Positions 48,075 to 60,439 of a DNA stretch of 64,000 bases are shown here, one piece after another (the stretch's first letter is position 1; the number at the start of each line of letters is the position of its first letter). Made by a program: the position numbers and the translations under genes. Below the pieces are notes generated by a model. That model saw only the letters and a list, made by a program, of their open reading frames with translations, was not told where the DNA came from and did not search any database. Source of the stretch: Flabesymbios commensalis (lineage: Eukaryota > Annelida > Polychaeta > Terebellida > Flabelligeridae); NCBI GenBank assembly GCA_964017125.1, contig OZ024907.1, forward strand, positions 25,172,476-25,236,475. The letters run 5' to 3'.

Positions 48075-48437
48075 GGGACTGGCCCAGGCCAAAATCATAA
48101 AAAAATCGGTGATTTTATTTTGGCTTCTTAATATGACCATATGATGTAAATATGTCTATGGACTAGAACTGCAGAAGTTTTTAAATTTTTCTGCTGCGCA
48201 TTTACCAGTTAGACTAGATATAGAGACGAAATTCCTGATTTCTAATTATTGACAACCATGTCAAAAATTAGAAATACGGGAATTTCGTCTCTATATCTAG
48301 CCTAACTGGTGAATGCGCAACAGGAAAATTTAAAAACTTTTGCAGTTCTAGTCTATGGACAGTTTACATCATATGGTCATATTAAGAAGCCAAAATAAAA
48401 CTACCGATTTTTTTATGATTTTGGCGTGGGCCAGTCA
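48075..48437. repeat. Large foldback, family J
   Basis: Two arms of about 165 bp start GGACTGGCCCAGGCC and end GGCGTGGGCCAGTC. They pair almost throughout (GATTTTATTTTGGCTTCTTA, CATATGATGTAAA, GACTAGAACTGCA, ATATAGAGACGAAATTCC). The loop is near 48240-48260. No coding region. A diverged relative lies at 2605. Confidence 0.85.
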
Positions 48438-48797
48438 TTTTTATATATACTAAAAAACAATATCTGACATTATAATGCTTATGATGCTTATCAGATAAGC
48501 AGTTAAAAACCGTCCTCTTCAAAACAAAGCGATTTGTTTGTTACTTTATCTTTTGTTCCGACGGAGACGAAAGATCCATCGCATTCTTGATACGATATCC
48601 ACGGTATTATCAGCTTATAACTGCTCACGCGTCACAATATTGCAGAGAACTAAATTGTTATTCCACGTCAAGTTTATTGGAGAGTATTTTAGTTCCCGAA
48701 AACAAATCTAAATTTTACAAATATAAAAAGATATATGAATATATAACAAAGATATATGAAAATATATTGACAAATAATAAATAGTACATTGATAACA

Positions 48798-49048
48798 TTA
48801 ACCCTTTCAATCCTGAATTTACCTTGGTCATCTTCATCCACTACAAGCTGCAAATTGCTGCCGCAATTCTCGACTTGTAGTGGATGAAGATGACTTGACG
48901 TAATTTAAAAATTTAAAAAAATTACCACGTATTGATGAAGCAGTTTCATGGGAATTTTCGTTCTAAACCTTTAGTTGTTGGAAAATTAAGTCTATTTTTA
49001 GGGATGTAATATGATGCTTTAATGCATCGTGGGGGCTCAAAGGGTTAA
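48798..49048 (+). mobile_element. TTAA MITE, family D
   Basis: TTAA flanks, termini CCCTTTCAATCCTGAA / GGCTCAAAGGG. Stem apex AATTGC-TGCC-GCAATT. Length 251 bp. Confidence 0.85.
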
Positions 49049-49049
49049 T

Positions 49050-50125
49050 ATGCTTGTCACCGCTACACTACAGATACAATTACATTGTCACAGCTACACT
49101 ACATATATATAATTACTCATGTTCTTCTATTTTTCATCATTCAACATGGCATTTTCAAGTCAGTCGTGTGAAATAATTAAAACATATTTGAAAATTAAAT
49201 GAGAGTATTGGATAAATTTATGGGGGAGTAACGTGACAGTAACGTCGCCAAACCGTGACTCATATGTCATATAAATCTATAGTATAGAATGGCGCACTCC
49301 CACACATTGACCTTCGGACAATGATCTACCCAGCTAACATGGCTGACAGGTCCCGTGCTAAGTCAACGTTTGAGGCAACATACTCAATATAATAAATGTG
49401 TCAAACGTTGAAAACTGCAACAGAATTTAAATCTACATAATTCCGATAGGTATGTAAATCAACATAATAAAAGTTTACCAGGAAAGGTTGATGGGAAATA
49501 CCAGAAAATTAGAAATTTGATCGCCGCTACTATTATAAATATTTTTTTTATTTTTTTTCACAGTAATAGATGGTACAATGTGATATAATTATGTGACATA
49601 TCATACTAAAACTTAACAAGTGACTTGTCCCACGTTTTGAAAAATTCCAGGAACAAGAAATCGTTGTGTAATACATGATCCCATTTTTTATAAAAAGTCA
49701 ATACATGCAGATTGTCTCGTGGAGACAGGTTTATTGAATTGTTTATGTCCGGGCAGAATTTTGGTCACTTGGCATATCTCTTCTTTATCCGTGGTGAATC
49801 GCTCACATCTGTGCTCCCTCTAAAAACCTTATCTATACAGGTATGTATACGGAACTGTTACACTTGTATGCAATGTTATATGGTTTAAGGAAGGATCAGT
49901 ACAAAGTGGATTTATCGAAGGGTGATTTAGTCCCAATACTTTCAAACCGAATGATATGCAAAATCACATTTAAAAAGTGACTAGAAGAAAAATTATTTAG
50001 ATCAACACAATCTCACCACACAGTGGAAAAACGAGTCAAAACAGACACTTGGTCTGTCTTCGGTAAAAGTATGTGAGGACCTATAAATACCTAAAAGCTA
50101 TCGCAATGCATTGGGGGGGAGGGGG
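49050..50125. other. No recognisable feature
   Basis: AT-rich DNA. A worn family G end (ACCCAGCTAACATGGC) is at 49330. Confidence 0.4.
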
Positions 50126-50127
50126 GT

Positions 50128-50965
50128 CATCACTATTTTAGTGGCAGAGATCAAATTATCAGTGGCCAAGATGACTTTTTACGATGTGCTGAGATCACTT
50201 CCTTTTTTGATGGCTGAGATCTAGACAGTCAATTTGATTTTGCAGTTTTAATGGTCAAGGTAACTTTTGAAGTGGCCGAGATCACTTTTCAGTGGCCAAG
50301 ATCACTCTTCAGTTGCTAAGATCACTTTTTAGTGGTGGAAATCATTTTTTCAGTGGTAATTCCCACTTTTTTTTAGTGACCAAGATCCTTTTTCAGTGGC
50401 CGCGATCACTTTTTCAATGGCTGAGATTAACTTTTTCGATGGCAAAGATTTTTATGGAAGTGGTTGAGATCACTCAATCTATGGCCAAGATCATTTTATC
50501 AGGGGCCGAGATTTTCTTTTTGAGTGTCTGAGATCACTTTTTCAGTGGCCGAGATTAATTTTTTTATTATTGACCAAGATCACTTTTTCAGTGGCAAATA
50601 TACCTTTTTCACATCAATTTTGGGTGGATGACATCACTTTTGATTGGTCAAAAACACTTTTCTGGTGACCAAAATCATTTGTGCAGTGGCTGAGATAAAC
50701 TTTTCTGTGGCCATATATGGCTGAGATCACTTTTTTAGTGGCTGACATCATTTTTTTTTTGGTGGCCAAGATTGTTTTTCAGTGGCTGAAATCAACTTCT
50801 CATTGATTGGAGCACCTTTTCGAAAGTACATTATAAAAACACCTCTCCGGTCTTTCCAATAAATGTTTCAATATTTGGCTCGTTCTAGCTTTATTGTCAG
50901 CTTTAATTAGCTGTAAACATTGGCGGAGATCACTTTTCACATATAGCTGAGATTACTTTATTATA
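50128..50965. repeat. Degenerate 20-25-bp minisatellite
   Basis: The unit GAGATCACTTTTTCAGTGGC is repeated about 35 times with many changes. It resumes briefly at 51300-51365 (GGCGGAGATCACTAGCCGAG). A plus-strand reading frame within it is a by-product. Confidence 0.85.
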
Positions 50966-51010
50966 ACACTCCTTTTGTGCAATAAAAAGCCGAATTTAAG
51001 CGGCCTTTAA

Positions 51011-51257
51011 TTAACCCTTGTCCTTCTGAATTGTTTGTTCACATTTTTCATTCATTTGAAGCTGGAATTGCTAACGCAATTTCCAGCTTCAAATGACGAA
51101 AAATATTTAAATTTATGAAAACTAGACATTTCCTATATTGAATTATTAGCTTAAGTAGGCATCTAACAAAACTATTATATCAAATTAAGTGATATTTCTA
51201 TTGATCTAAAACATGCTTGAAACCGTATATATACGGATCCAGCAGCACAAGGGTTAT
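51011..51257 (+). mobile_element. TTAA MITE, family E
   Basis: Left TTAA, right TTAT; termini CCCTTGTCCTTCT / AGCAGCACAAGGG. Stem CATTTGAAGCTGG-AATTGC-TAAC-GCAATT and complement. It sits in the tail of the minisatellite. Confidence 0.85.
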
Positions 51258-51456
51258 ACAACGTATGTTGTCGTTATTAACTTAAAAAAAACTATTTTTT
51301 GGCGGAGATCACTAGCCGAGATCATCTAATTGACTGCTATCACTGGCCGAAGTTACTTCATTTCGGCGAAGGCCGGCATAATAAAAGTCTGAAATGGTGA
51401 GCGAAATTGCGTAATCTAAGACGCCTTCGCCACATCTATGCCCAAGATCATTCACA

Positions 51457-51551
51457 AGCAAGCACGAGACGTTAACCCAATGTTGGCTTAATATTGTCCC
51501 ACTATCTACGACATTAGGCCAACATAAGTTGAAAGTTTCGTGTCTGCTGGA
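51457..51551. repeat. Foldback family G copy
   Basis: AGCAAGCACGAGACGTTAAC at the left, TTGAAAGTTTCGTGTCTGCT at the right, centre CCCACTATCTACGACATTAG. Confidence 0.7.
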
Positions 51552-51707
51552 TCGATTACTGGAATTCTGAACAAATACTGGACATATGATCGATCTGAAA
51601 TGAAAGAAATATCATGGACCAGATGGACCAGCGGGCATGAGGGTATCAAACCTACCGGACCTAATCATGTTAATATAGAAATGCTTCTATAACCATGATA
51701 ACCCAAC

Positions 51708-52200
51708 AAGCTGGAGACGTTGATATAAGGGTGGATTGATATTCCAATAAGCTGGAGAGGTTGATACAAGGGTGGGTTGATATTCCACTAAGCTGGAAAG
51801 GTTGATACAAGGGTGGGTTGATATTTCACTGAACTGTAGACGTTGATACAACGGTGGGTTAATATTCCAACGAGCTGGAGATGATTAAACAATGGTGGGT
51901 TGATATTCCAAGAGGTTGTATACATTATTACAAGGGTGGGTTGATATTCCAACACGATGGAGAGGTTGATACTACCCGGGTGGATTGGTATTCCCACAAG
52001 TTGGAGAGGTTGAAACAAGGGTGGGTTGATATTCCAAGAAACTGGAGATGTTGATACAATGGTGGGTTAATACTCAAAGAGACTAGAGAGGTTGATACGA
52101 GGGCGGGTACATATTCCAAGAGGCTGGAGATGTTGATACAAGGGTGGGTTGATATTCCACAAAGCTGGATAAGTTGATACAAGGGTGGGTTGATATCCCG
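51708..52200. repeat. 41-42-bp minisatellite, 12 units
   Basis: The unit GTTGATACAAGGGTGGGTTG plus ATATTCCAA-AAGCTGGAGAG starts near 51720, 51760, 51801, 51842, 51884, 51924, 51966, 52009, 52051, 52093, 52132 and 52174. On the minus strand it gives an apparent 14-residue protein repeat; there is no sign that it is translated. Confidence 0.92.
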
Positions 52201-52546
52201 AGCAAACATGAAGTCTAAATACAGTAACAGTGTTTGCAGTAGTGACACAAGGGGCGCTCCTTAAATGTACAAATACATTCCGGGAGCATACCTCCAAAGC
52301 TAATGTGTCGGGCCCCCTTTCTTCAGATCCTGTATCTGCCTGCATAGTTTTATGATATTGTCTTAGCGTGTCCGATGATGCATTATACAAGCATTGGGTC
52401 AATGTCTGATAATTGCTAGTTTTCATGTTGTTAGCCAGGTCGCGACTTATAAGGCATGGGGTTGAATAAAGACGACATATCGGATAGAGTAAAACAAATA
52501 TATTCAGCATTGATAAATGCGCGAGGAAGCTATTATACGGTAGATA

Positions 52547-54822
52547 AACAAGACTACATAAGTCCAGGAGCTCCCGCTCCAAATTAGAATTTGATTCAAG
52601 CAATTTTGTGTAGGGTTATTAATGTAGTCCTAGGCTAGGTCAAAATCAAGACGCAATACAACTAGGTCTAAGAAGCCCAGTCTAAGAGTAAGATAAGAAC
52701 TAGACAGTCTGTCAGAGATTGCAAACCTCCATTGAAATTAATGATCCTAATCAGTATCCCAGTAATGGTCTACCTATCTGGTATGGTTTACCCGATATCA
52801 GGCCAATCGAGGTAACTAATAGGTGATTTACGGTCATTTTGAATTCGATATTAATTAGTTAAAAACTTAGGGTGCATCCTCCCCCGAAACCTCAAATTTT
52901 GTTTTATAGTAATGGACTAACATCTAACACAGTTTGCAAAATATTGGGCATGTGAAAGTAAATAATGGCCGATAGGGGGCCATTTTGAATTTGATCGAGT
53001 CAGAATTTTTCAAGATGCATCCTCAGCTGAAATCTCACATTTCATTCTATAGTAATCGTCTAGCTATCTAGCACGGTTTACCAAATATCGCCCATGTAAA
53101 AGTGAATAACGGCCTAAAGGCGGCCATTTTGAATTTGATCAAGTCGAAATTTTCAAGATGCATCCTCAGCTGAAATCTCACATTTCATTCTTTAGTAATG
53201 GTCTAGCCATCTAGCACGGTTTACCAAATATCGCCCATGTGACGGTGAATAATGGCCGATAGGAGGTCATTTTGAATTTGATCAAGTCAAAATTTTCAGG
53301 ATGCATCCTTTCCTGAAATCTCACATTTGTTTTATAGTGATGATCTAGCCATCTAGTACGGTTACCAAAAACCGGCTATGTGAAAGTGAATAATGGCCGA
53401 TAGGCGGCCATTTTGAATTTGATCGAGTCAATTTTTTTCAAGATGCATCCTCTCTTGTAATCTCACATTTTGTTTTATAGTAATGGTCCAGCTATCTAAC
53501 ACGGTTTACCAAATATCAGCAATGTCAAAGTAAATAGTGGCCGATAGGCTGCCATTTTGAATTCGATTGAGTCGAAAGTTTTTAAAAGGCATCCTCTCTC
53601 GAAACGTCACATTTTGTTTTATAGTAATGGTCTAGCTATCTAGCACGGTTTACCTGATATCAGGCCTATCGAGGTAAATAATGCTGATTGTCGGCCATTT
53701 TGAATTCGTAAGTTAAAAATTTTCAGGGTGCATCCTCCCATACTTTGTTTCATAGTAATCAGGTAATGGTCTAGCCATGTAGCACGGTTCACCAAATATC
53801 AGCCATGTGAAAATGAATAATGGCCAAAAAGGCGGCCATTTTAAATTTGATCAAGTCAATTTTTTTCAAGATGCATCCTCATCTGAAATCTTACATTTCG
53901 TTTTATAGTAATGGTCTAGCCATCTAGCACGGTTGACCAAATATCGGCCATGTGAAAGTGAATAATGGCCGATAAGCGGCCATTTTGAATTTTATCGAGT
54001 CTAATTTTTTCAAGATGCATCCTCTCCTGAAATCACACATTTTGTTTTATAGTAATGGTCTAGCCATTTAGCACGGTTTACCAAATAACGGCCATGTGAG
54101 AGTGAATAATGGCCGATTAGCGGCCATTTTGAACTTGGACAAGTTGAATTTTTTTCAAAATGCATCCTCTCCTGAAACCTTACAATTTGTTTTATAGTAA
54201 TGTTGTAGATATCTTGAGCGGTTTTCATGATATTCCGCAAAATCTTTCAGTCGGATTTACCGATGTTATAAATTAGGTCAAAGTGCTGGGTCAACTTCAA
54301 GGTCAAGGTCCAAAAACCTGAAAAGGCACAACTAGGGACCTTAGAGAACATGTATGTGCAATATGACTGTCATCGGCCCAGTACTTTTCGAAATCTGCTC
54401 CGGAAACGAAGTGCGCGTCAAAACGTCTAAATAGGTCATAGTTCTGAACCAGAAGTAGGTCAAAGTTCAAATACCCCAAAAGGCACAACTAGACCCCCTA
54501 GGGGTGTTGTGTGTAAAATTTGAAGACAATCGGACAAGTACTTTCAGAGATATTCTCCGGAAACGAATTGTTTACGGACGACCCAACGGCCCAACGGCCC
54601 AACGCCGTAACATCATCATTTTCTCCTCTGGGACCTTGCGTATTGAATTCAGATTAAAAATATTTTAACCTGTCCATTATCCACCTGGAAGTAACCCACA
54701 TACCAAAAATTGTTATCCTAGCTTATTTTCTTACAAAGTTAGAGGCAAAAGAAGAGCCAAAAAAAACGGAGATAGAATCCATAGCTCCCTCCGTCTCACC
54801 TACGGTGACGGCGGGAGCTAAT
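52547..54822 (+). mobile_element. 2.3-kb tandem-repeat element, copy 2
   Basis: Same start (AACAAGACTACATAAGTCCA) and same end (GACGGCGGGAGCTAAT) as 44481-46892, with long stretches unchanged. It has about 10 units. One unit near 52780-52910 is missing from copy 1, while copy 1 has extra units near 46000-46250. The 3' part is nearly the same. The two lie in the same orientation, 8 kb apart, with unrelated flanks. Confidence 0.85.
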
Positions 54823-55115
54823 TATGAACTGTTAATAAAATAATCATTCATATCTGAATAAAATGACACGGATAATTATTGACAGTACTTATTATATCTT
54901 ATATATTATTTTAAATTATTAAAATAATTTTTTAAACCTTCGATATAATCATAACTTATATTATTCATAACTAGAAAAGGAGTTCCCGAACTCCGAGGCA
55001 CGGCTTTAGGCTGTATGAGTGCAAAAGAGAAAAAATCGGCTTATATCTTTTGCAAAGATAACTGTATTGGTCTTCCTCAGGGGCAAGAATCCTAAATATC
55101 CAGGATATAATTAAG
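54823..55115. other. No recognisable feature
   Basis: Very AT-rich, then ordinary DNA. Nothing named. Confidence 0.4.
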
Positions 55116-55119
55116 GAAT

Positions 55120-55460
55120 TTCTGTTCAATGGTGGGCCAGAGTCGCAGCCCATTGCTGGTTCAATGCCGGTCAATTGTGTACGACGCTGGCTCAACACCA
55201 CTCCAACACTGACCCAACGCATGATTCTTCTACACCAGCGTCTACAGCAATCACTGGACGGCTAACTAATGTTGCTTCAATGTTGATCTAACGTGTCTGA
55301 CTATAGTCCAACAACAACACAGCCTTCTGTATGTTACATAGGTTACTTTGCGGCAATTGATATAGGAGTGACAATTTCATCCCCTACCCAGATGCATTGG
55401 CCCAATTGTGAAATAATGTTGGTCCACCTTCTGCGACGCTGGGAAAACATTATTCCAACC
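55120..55460. repeat. Cluster of decayed family G pieces
   Basis: GGTTCAATGCCGGTCAATTG, GTGTACGACGCTGGCTCAAC, then at 55409 ATGTTGGTCCACCTTCTGCG with GCTGGGAAAACATTATTCCA. Outer arms are gone. Confidence 0.55.
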
Positions 55461-55479
55461 AAAACCCTTTTTAGCTCTT

Positions 55480-58400
55480 ATTATAGACTTAAGCAAATAT
55501 AATCGTGAATATTATTACTTCTGAACACTTGTTTAAGACAAAAGTACTTTACCAAAGGTATTCGACATGGAGGACTGGTGTACAGAAATGTCAATCATTT
55601 CCCACACACAGCACCCCTCTTTCCCCTAAATAGGACACAAGCTCAGGCAGAATAAACTAAACAGTACCGGCCGGAGAATCAAAAGTAAAACTATATTTAT
55701 TTTGCTAATATCGAATATGATAATCATTTCCTTTCGGTGCATACATTTGCTCGAAAATACAATTAGATCACGGCATATTGTATTTAGTTAATATCATCTC
55801 GCAAATCGGTTCAGTGGTTCAAGCTGGTCGTCACAAGGAAGTCATGGAAGTAGGGCGTCATCTTGGAAAATGACGACCGAATTTCCCCAGTGTAAAAACT
55901 ATTCAGATAAATTACCCACCTGTACCTAAACAACAAATAAAATATGAATAACAAATTCTGAGGCATTGTGTGCGAAAGAGATTACTGCACGCCCACAGTA
56001 AAGACATGTCTCCCTATCGATGGAGAAATAATAAACAAGTCTTATATATGTTCAGCTACTTCTGATTGTTATAAATCAGTATTCCACATGTTATTTTGAA
56101 AATGTATCGGTTGTGGTATCCTCAATAAGCAGATAAGGTCCATTTATTGTGCAAAGCCGCGTAAGTCAACACACCCTAAACATGAAGCGAAAGGTAAACA
56201 AGTCATGCTTACGAAGATGTTACGCACTCTGAGCTACGTGTGTATACATGTATACGCAAATAAAACGTACGTACCGACGAACACTACACTAAATATGTTG
56301 GTTTAATATCGGGTCGGCAACCGACATATGCTCATAGTATCGTGTTTGCTGGACCGGCTATGCTTTTCAAAGTGACATCGAAGCAGAGTAGGCCTATATG
56401 TGCATGAGGTAATACTGCCCTACTCAATGGTATTTACTATATCTGATGTGTGGGTATAATAGAAATACAGTTTGCAACATTGGTACATGAATGAAGCTTG
56501 ATCAACTATTTATCACACAAATAGATCTAGATTATTGTTATATATTATGTACATCTAATCCGCAATAGTCATTTTTTAGAACGAAAAACGAACGAAAAAC
56601 GAGAATTGCGACTTCTACACTGTCATTCCAAATAAATCGTATGTATGTATACTTTCAGGATTAATTTTCCGGTTTAGCCGATGAGTGGATATTTTCAAAA
56701 GGTCCGTGCATCCATGCCTAAACACCACACACTTCAGTATAATAGTGAGGTTGTGTTTGACTATTTCTTTACTTCTACTTTCATAATATTCCACCAAGCT
56801 GACTATTAAACTGGATATGAAGGAAAATCTTGCATACTAAAAAAAAGTTACATCGTCGTAAATGTGCGTCACCCGTTATGAATCCACGTGTACATGTACA
56901 TGTATAAAGAAAATTTATATCATGTCTATGGAGGGGTCAATTTTAATGTGTATTGATATCGTGATTGGCAGAAAGCGGATATAAAATAATCCGTTTACAT
57001 ATATGATAACAACTTCAAGGCTAGGGAATAATTATGCCAAATCATCCCAGATATAAATTCGTAATAAATATGTATTATTAAAACAAAGTCAAGTATACTT
57101 TAATCAAGATAATGCATTATTGATATTACATTAGTCTATTATTTCAAATCTCAAATGTTGAGACTTTCAAATGTCAAATGTTGAAGTCTATGTCCTGGGC
57201 TAATATATTATTGTATACAAAATTAAGTGCTAATATGTACACACGTATGGACAAAAAGCGCAAAAGTTTCTTGCTCACCTTGGGAACAATTCTGTATCTC
57301 AGGAAGGAAAACGTCATATTCAACCGGACACGCAGTCGGTGAAATAGTGAGGCCCGTCGCCGAGACCCGCCATTCTATGCAGATCAGAATCACCTTCAGT
57401 GGATCTATAATAAACCTATTTTATTATATCCAACATAAAATGGTGTCACGACACTGGAGGTCTTGTGACCACAGGGTCGTGAGCAGAACGAGGGTGGGGC
57501 GTAGTATAGTGGCCGATCACGTCCGAGACCACCTGTGCCTCCAGATAACCAGAAAGCAAAACAAACGTGGGCTCAATGTTGGGCCAGTGCCGTGGACATT
57601 GGCTCAATATTTAGGCCAGTGTTGAAACAGGACCAAATGCGGGTGGTCACGCCTGGAAAACCCCAATATAAATCCAAATATGACTTTCCTGTTATGTATT
57701 AATCACTGTAAGCTCCTGCTATCGATCCCATATATACAGTGTATTATATCATTCAGATATATACACGATAAAGCTGCCATACGTTATTTTTTGTAGGCAA
57801 TCTCAACAGGTTACCTGTCAAATATAAACCCTTTTTTCCGATAATAACGTTTTCAGTGAATCAAATGTATGATTACGATAACGAGATGAAAATATCCACA
57901 CAATCCAAAATACATAGATATCGCCCAGAGACATTACATTTGTTGATGTTAATATGCAATACTTAATAATCAATACGCTTTGCCTTGTATATTAATTTGC
58001 TTCGGTCTTTACCAACCTTAGACAATGGGCATACTGTATGTAATTCTTTATACGAAATCTCGCGAAAAAAATTATGTTTCCAAATGGCATTGTCATATTA
58101 CATTGGATACGAAGTAAATATTTTTGCCGTTTGTGACTTTGTCTGTTGAAAAATAATTCAAGCCATCTTCGAACTTAACGTAAAATACTCTCAGATATAT
58201 CTCTGGTACACGTTTAGTGTTGAAGGGATCAGACATCACAAAGCTATCGCAATAGCAAACCTCAAAGGGCGGATTGAATTACGGACTGATGGAAAATCAG
58301 AAAACACTTGCTTCGGTGCGTTAAGCATGAACAAACGGGGGCGGACAAGGACAAGCGGACGGCACTGTGGGTGCCAATACACTTTCGAGCCCTCGGGAGG

Positions 58401-58980
58401 GGGTAAAAGACACTTTTCAGCCCACGATGCATAAATATCTCTTGCTCACACAAAAGTTATTCGGAGATTCTTTGGAATTTACAGCGCGATGTTGACCTAA
58501 CATACCTGTTCATCTGAAACCCAATCTTTGATATATAATTTGTCTACTGTTATCATGTTTGTTATCATGTTTAAAAGCAATTAGAATACTATACACGTTA
58601 TCTGAGCTTACACTTGTTTCAATTTGATTTTATATTTTTACAAATTACTTGTGATCACACATTGCGGGCGTTTAAACTAAACAAAATCCTATTATGGACT
58701 GTTCATCCGACTTGTTTTTATAATGTTTCGTTTCATTAAAATTAGGATTGATGTGCTAACAATATTCGAACACATGCATACTAATTAAAATTATACAAGA
58801 AAATGAATATTATATACAGTTGGTGGGAACACTAAATGTCATCTTCTCTAATATTGTATACTTGATCAACTCCGCCCTTGCCATTTACCATGTTTACAGG
58901 ATTAATCAACTACATGTACGCCCTTCCCATTCACATGATTATGCTTTGTTCACAGGGACAAAAAATGGTAAGAACCAAGC
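55480..58980. other. Mostly unique DNA with two worn family G pieces
   Basis: Family G remains at 56290-56362 (ending ATCGTGTTTGCTGGA) and 57570-57630 (GCTCAATGTTGGGCCAGTGC). A reading frame of 132 codons at 57227 has no family likeness. No exon of the ZC3H12-like gene was found. Confidence 0.4.
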
Positions 58981-58984
58981 TAAT

Positions 58985-59887
58985 GTTATACAAATATAGC
59001 GACCCACAACAATGTCTACCTACCTAGCATGTATACAGATATTAAAGTCAATGAAGGTCGCTAGTCGGCCATTTTTTTTATTTTGATCAAGTTGACATTT
59101 TTGAGGGAATATCCCTCACTGAAACCACACATTTAACCACCATAAAAAAAGTAAAAAATGGCCTCAAGTCGGTCATTTTTATTTGATCGAAATAACATTT
59201 TTCAGGGCATATCCCTGCCTGAAACCACACATTTGCTTTATAGCAATGTTCTAGCTATCTGGTACGGTTTGTCAGATATCAGGCATATTAACCCTTTCAA
59301 GCCTGAATTTACCATTGTCATCTTCATCCACTACAAGCCGGGAATTGATGTCGCAATTCTCGACTTGCAGTAAAAAAAAATGACTTGAGAAATTAAAAAA
59401 AATATTGCTATATAGTATATTATTTAAACAGTTCCATGAATATTTTCGTTCTGAAACCCCTAGATGTAAAAAACTAATTTATTCTTCAGAGATACAAAAT
59501 GATGCTTTAATGTATCGTGAGGGCTCGAAGGGTTCAAGTTAAATTATGGCCGATAGTCGGCCGTTTTGAATTTGATCGAGTTGAAATGATTTTTAAAGGC
59601 ATATCCCTACATGAAACCGCACATTTTGTTTTATAGTAAAGGTCTAACAGTTTGCCAGATATCAGACATATTAACAGGATTAAAGTTAATTATGGTCAGC
59701 CGTTTAAGTAGGTCGAATTTCGTAAAACCCAAAAGGCACATTTACACACGCGAGGGGATGTGTGCGTGCAAAATGAAAGGAACCCTCCAACAGGTTTCTG
59801 AGATCTGCCCCCGAAACAAAATGCGGACGTGCGGACGACCGACCGGACATCCGAGGCGACACCATAACTTCGTCGGGCGGGGGATAA
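58985..59887 (+). mobile_element. Old relative of the 2.3-kb tandem-repeat element
   Basis: Four worn units carry TCGGCCATTTT, GGCATATCCCT, GAAACCACACATTT and TTCTAGCTATCTGGTACGGT. They are followed by a 3' part with AAGGCACATTTACACACG, GAGATCTGCCCCCGAAAC and GGACGTGCGGACGACCGACC. A family D MITE splits the array. It is far more diverged than the two copies at 44 and 52 kb. Confidence 0.75.
59288..59537 (+). mobile_element. TTAA MITE, family D, nested
   Basis: Left TTAA with CCCTTTCAAGCCTGAA; right end GGCTCGAAGGGTTCAA. The stem is partly worn (apex AATTGA-TGTC-GCAATT). It sits in the repeat array at 58985-59887. Confidence 0.8.
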
Positions 59888-59892
59888 AAAAG

Positions 59893-60430
59893 TAAACATC
59901 GAAAATATCAAGTGCGCAATATCGAGACCAGCTTGAACTTTATGAAATCGATCACCATTAATACGAAACGCATCTATATCTATACCATGCAGTACAAATT
60001 TGAGCAGGATACACGAAAAACTTTTACAGTTATCGCGCCCACAAAGTAATTTTTTTTTGCGTCGTAAAAAACGAAAAATCACAATAAATGGGCCATTTTG
60101 AATTCATTTTTTGCCATTATTGAACTTGTCCAGAAAATGATAATTGGTAACATGCATAGCAAAATTGAGCAGTATACATGAACAACTTTTTTAATTGATC
60201 ATGCCCACAAGGTAAAAAATTAGATACGTAAAATGCGAAAAATCGCAAAAAATCTGCCATTTTGTTTTTTTTTCAGCTATTATTGAAATTGTCCGAGAAC
60301 TGGGACCGTTACTAGCAACATGCAGAACAAATTTAAAAAGAATACGTGAAAAACTTTTCAAGTTATCGTGCCTACAAGTAAATATTAACGCCGACGCTGC
60401 CGAACTTCAATTGCAATAGCCCACGTTTTT
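59893..60430 (+). repeat. Tandem-repeat element, type 2, second copy
   Basis: About three units share TTATTGAACTTGTCCAGAAA, ACATGCA-AACAAATTT and TTTTCAAGTTATCGTGCC with 16920-17460. The end (GCCGACGCTGCCGAACTTCA, ATTGCAATAGCCCACG) is the same. Confidence 0.75.
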
Positions 60431-60439
60431 TTAAGATAT

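Noticed and set aside
51788-52603. Minus-strand repeat protein frames of 76-178 codons
   Set aside because: They run through the 42-bp minisatellite and the start of a mobile element; no start context or expression signal supports them.
57227-57625. 132-codon plus-strand frame
   Set aside because: No recognisable domain, and it runs into a family G remnant.
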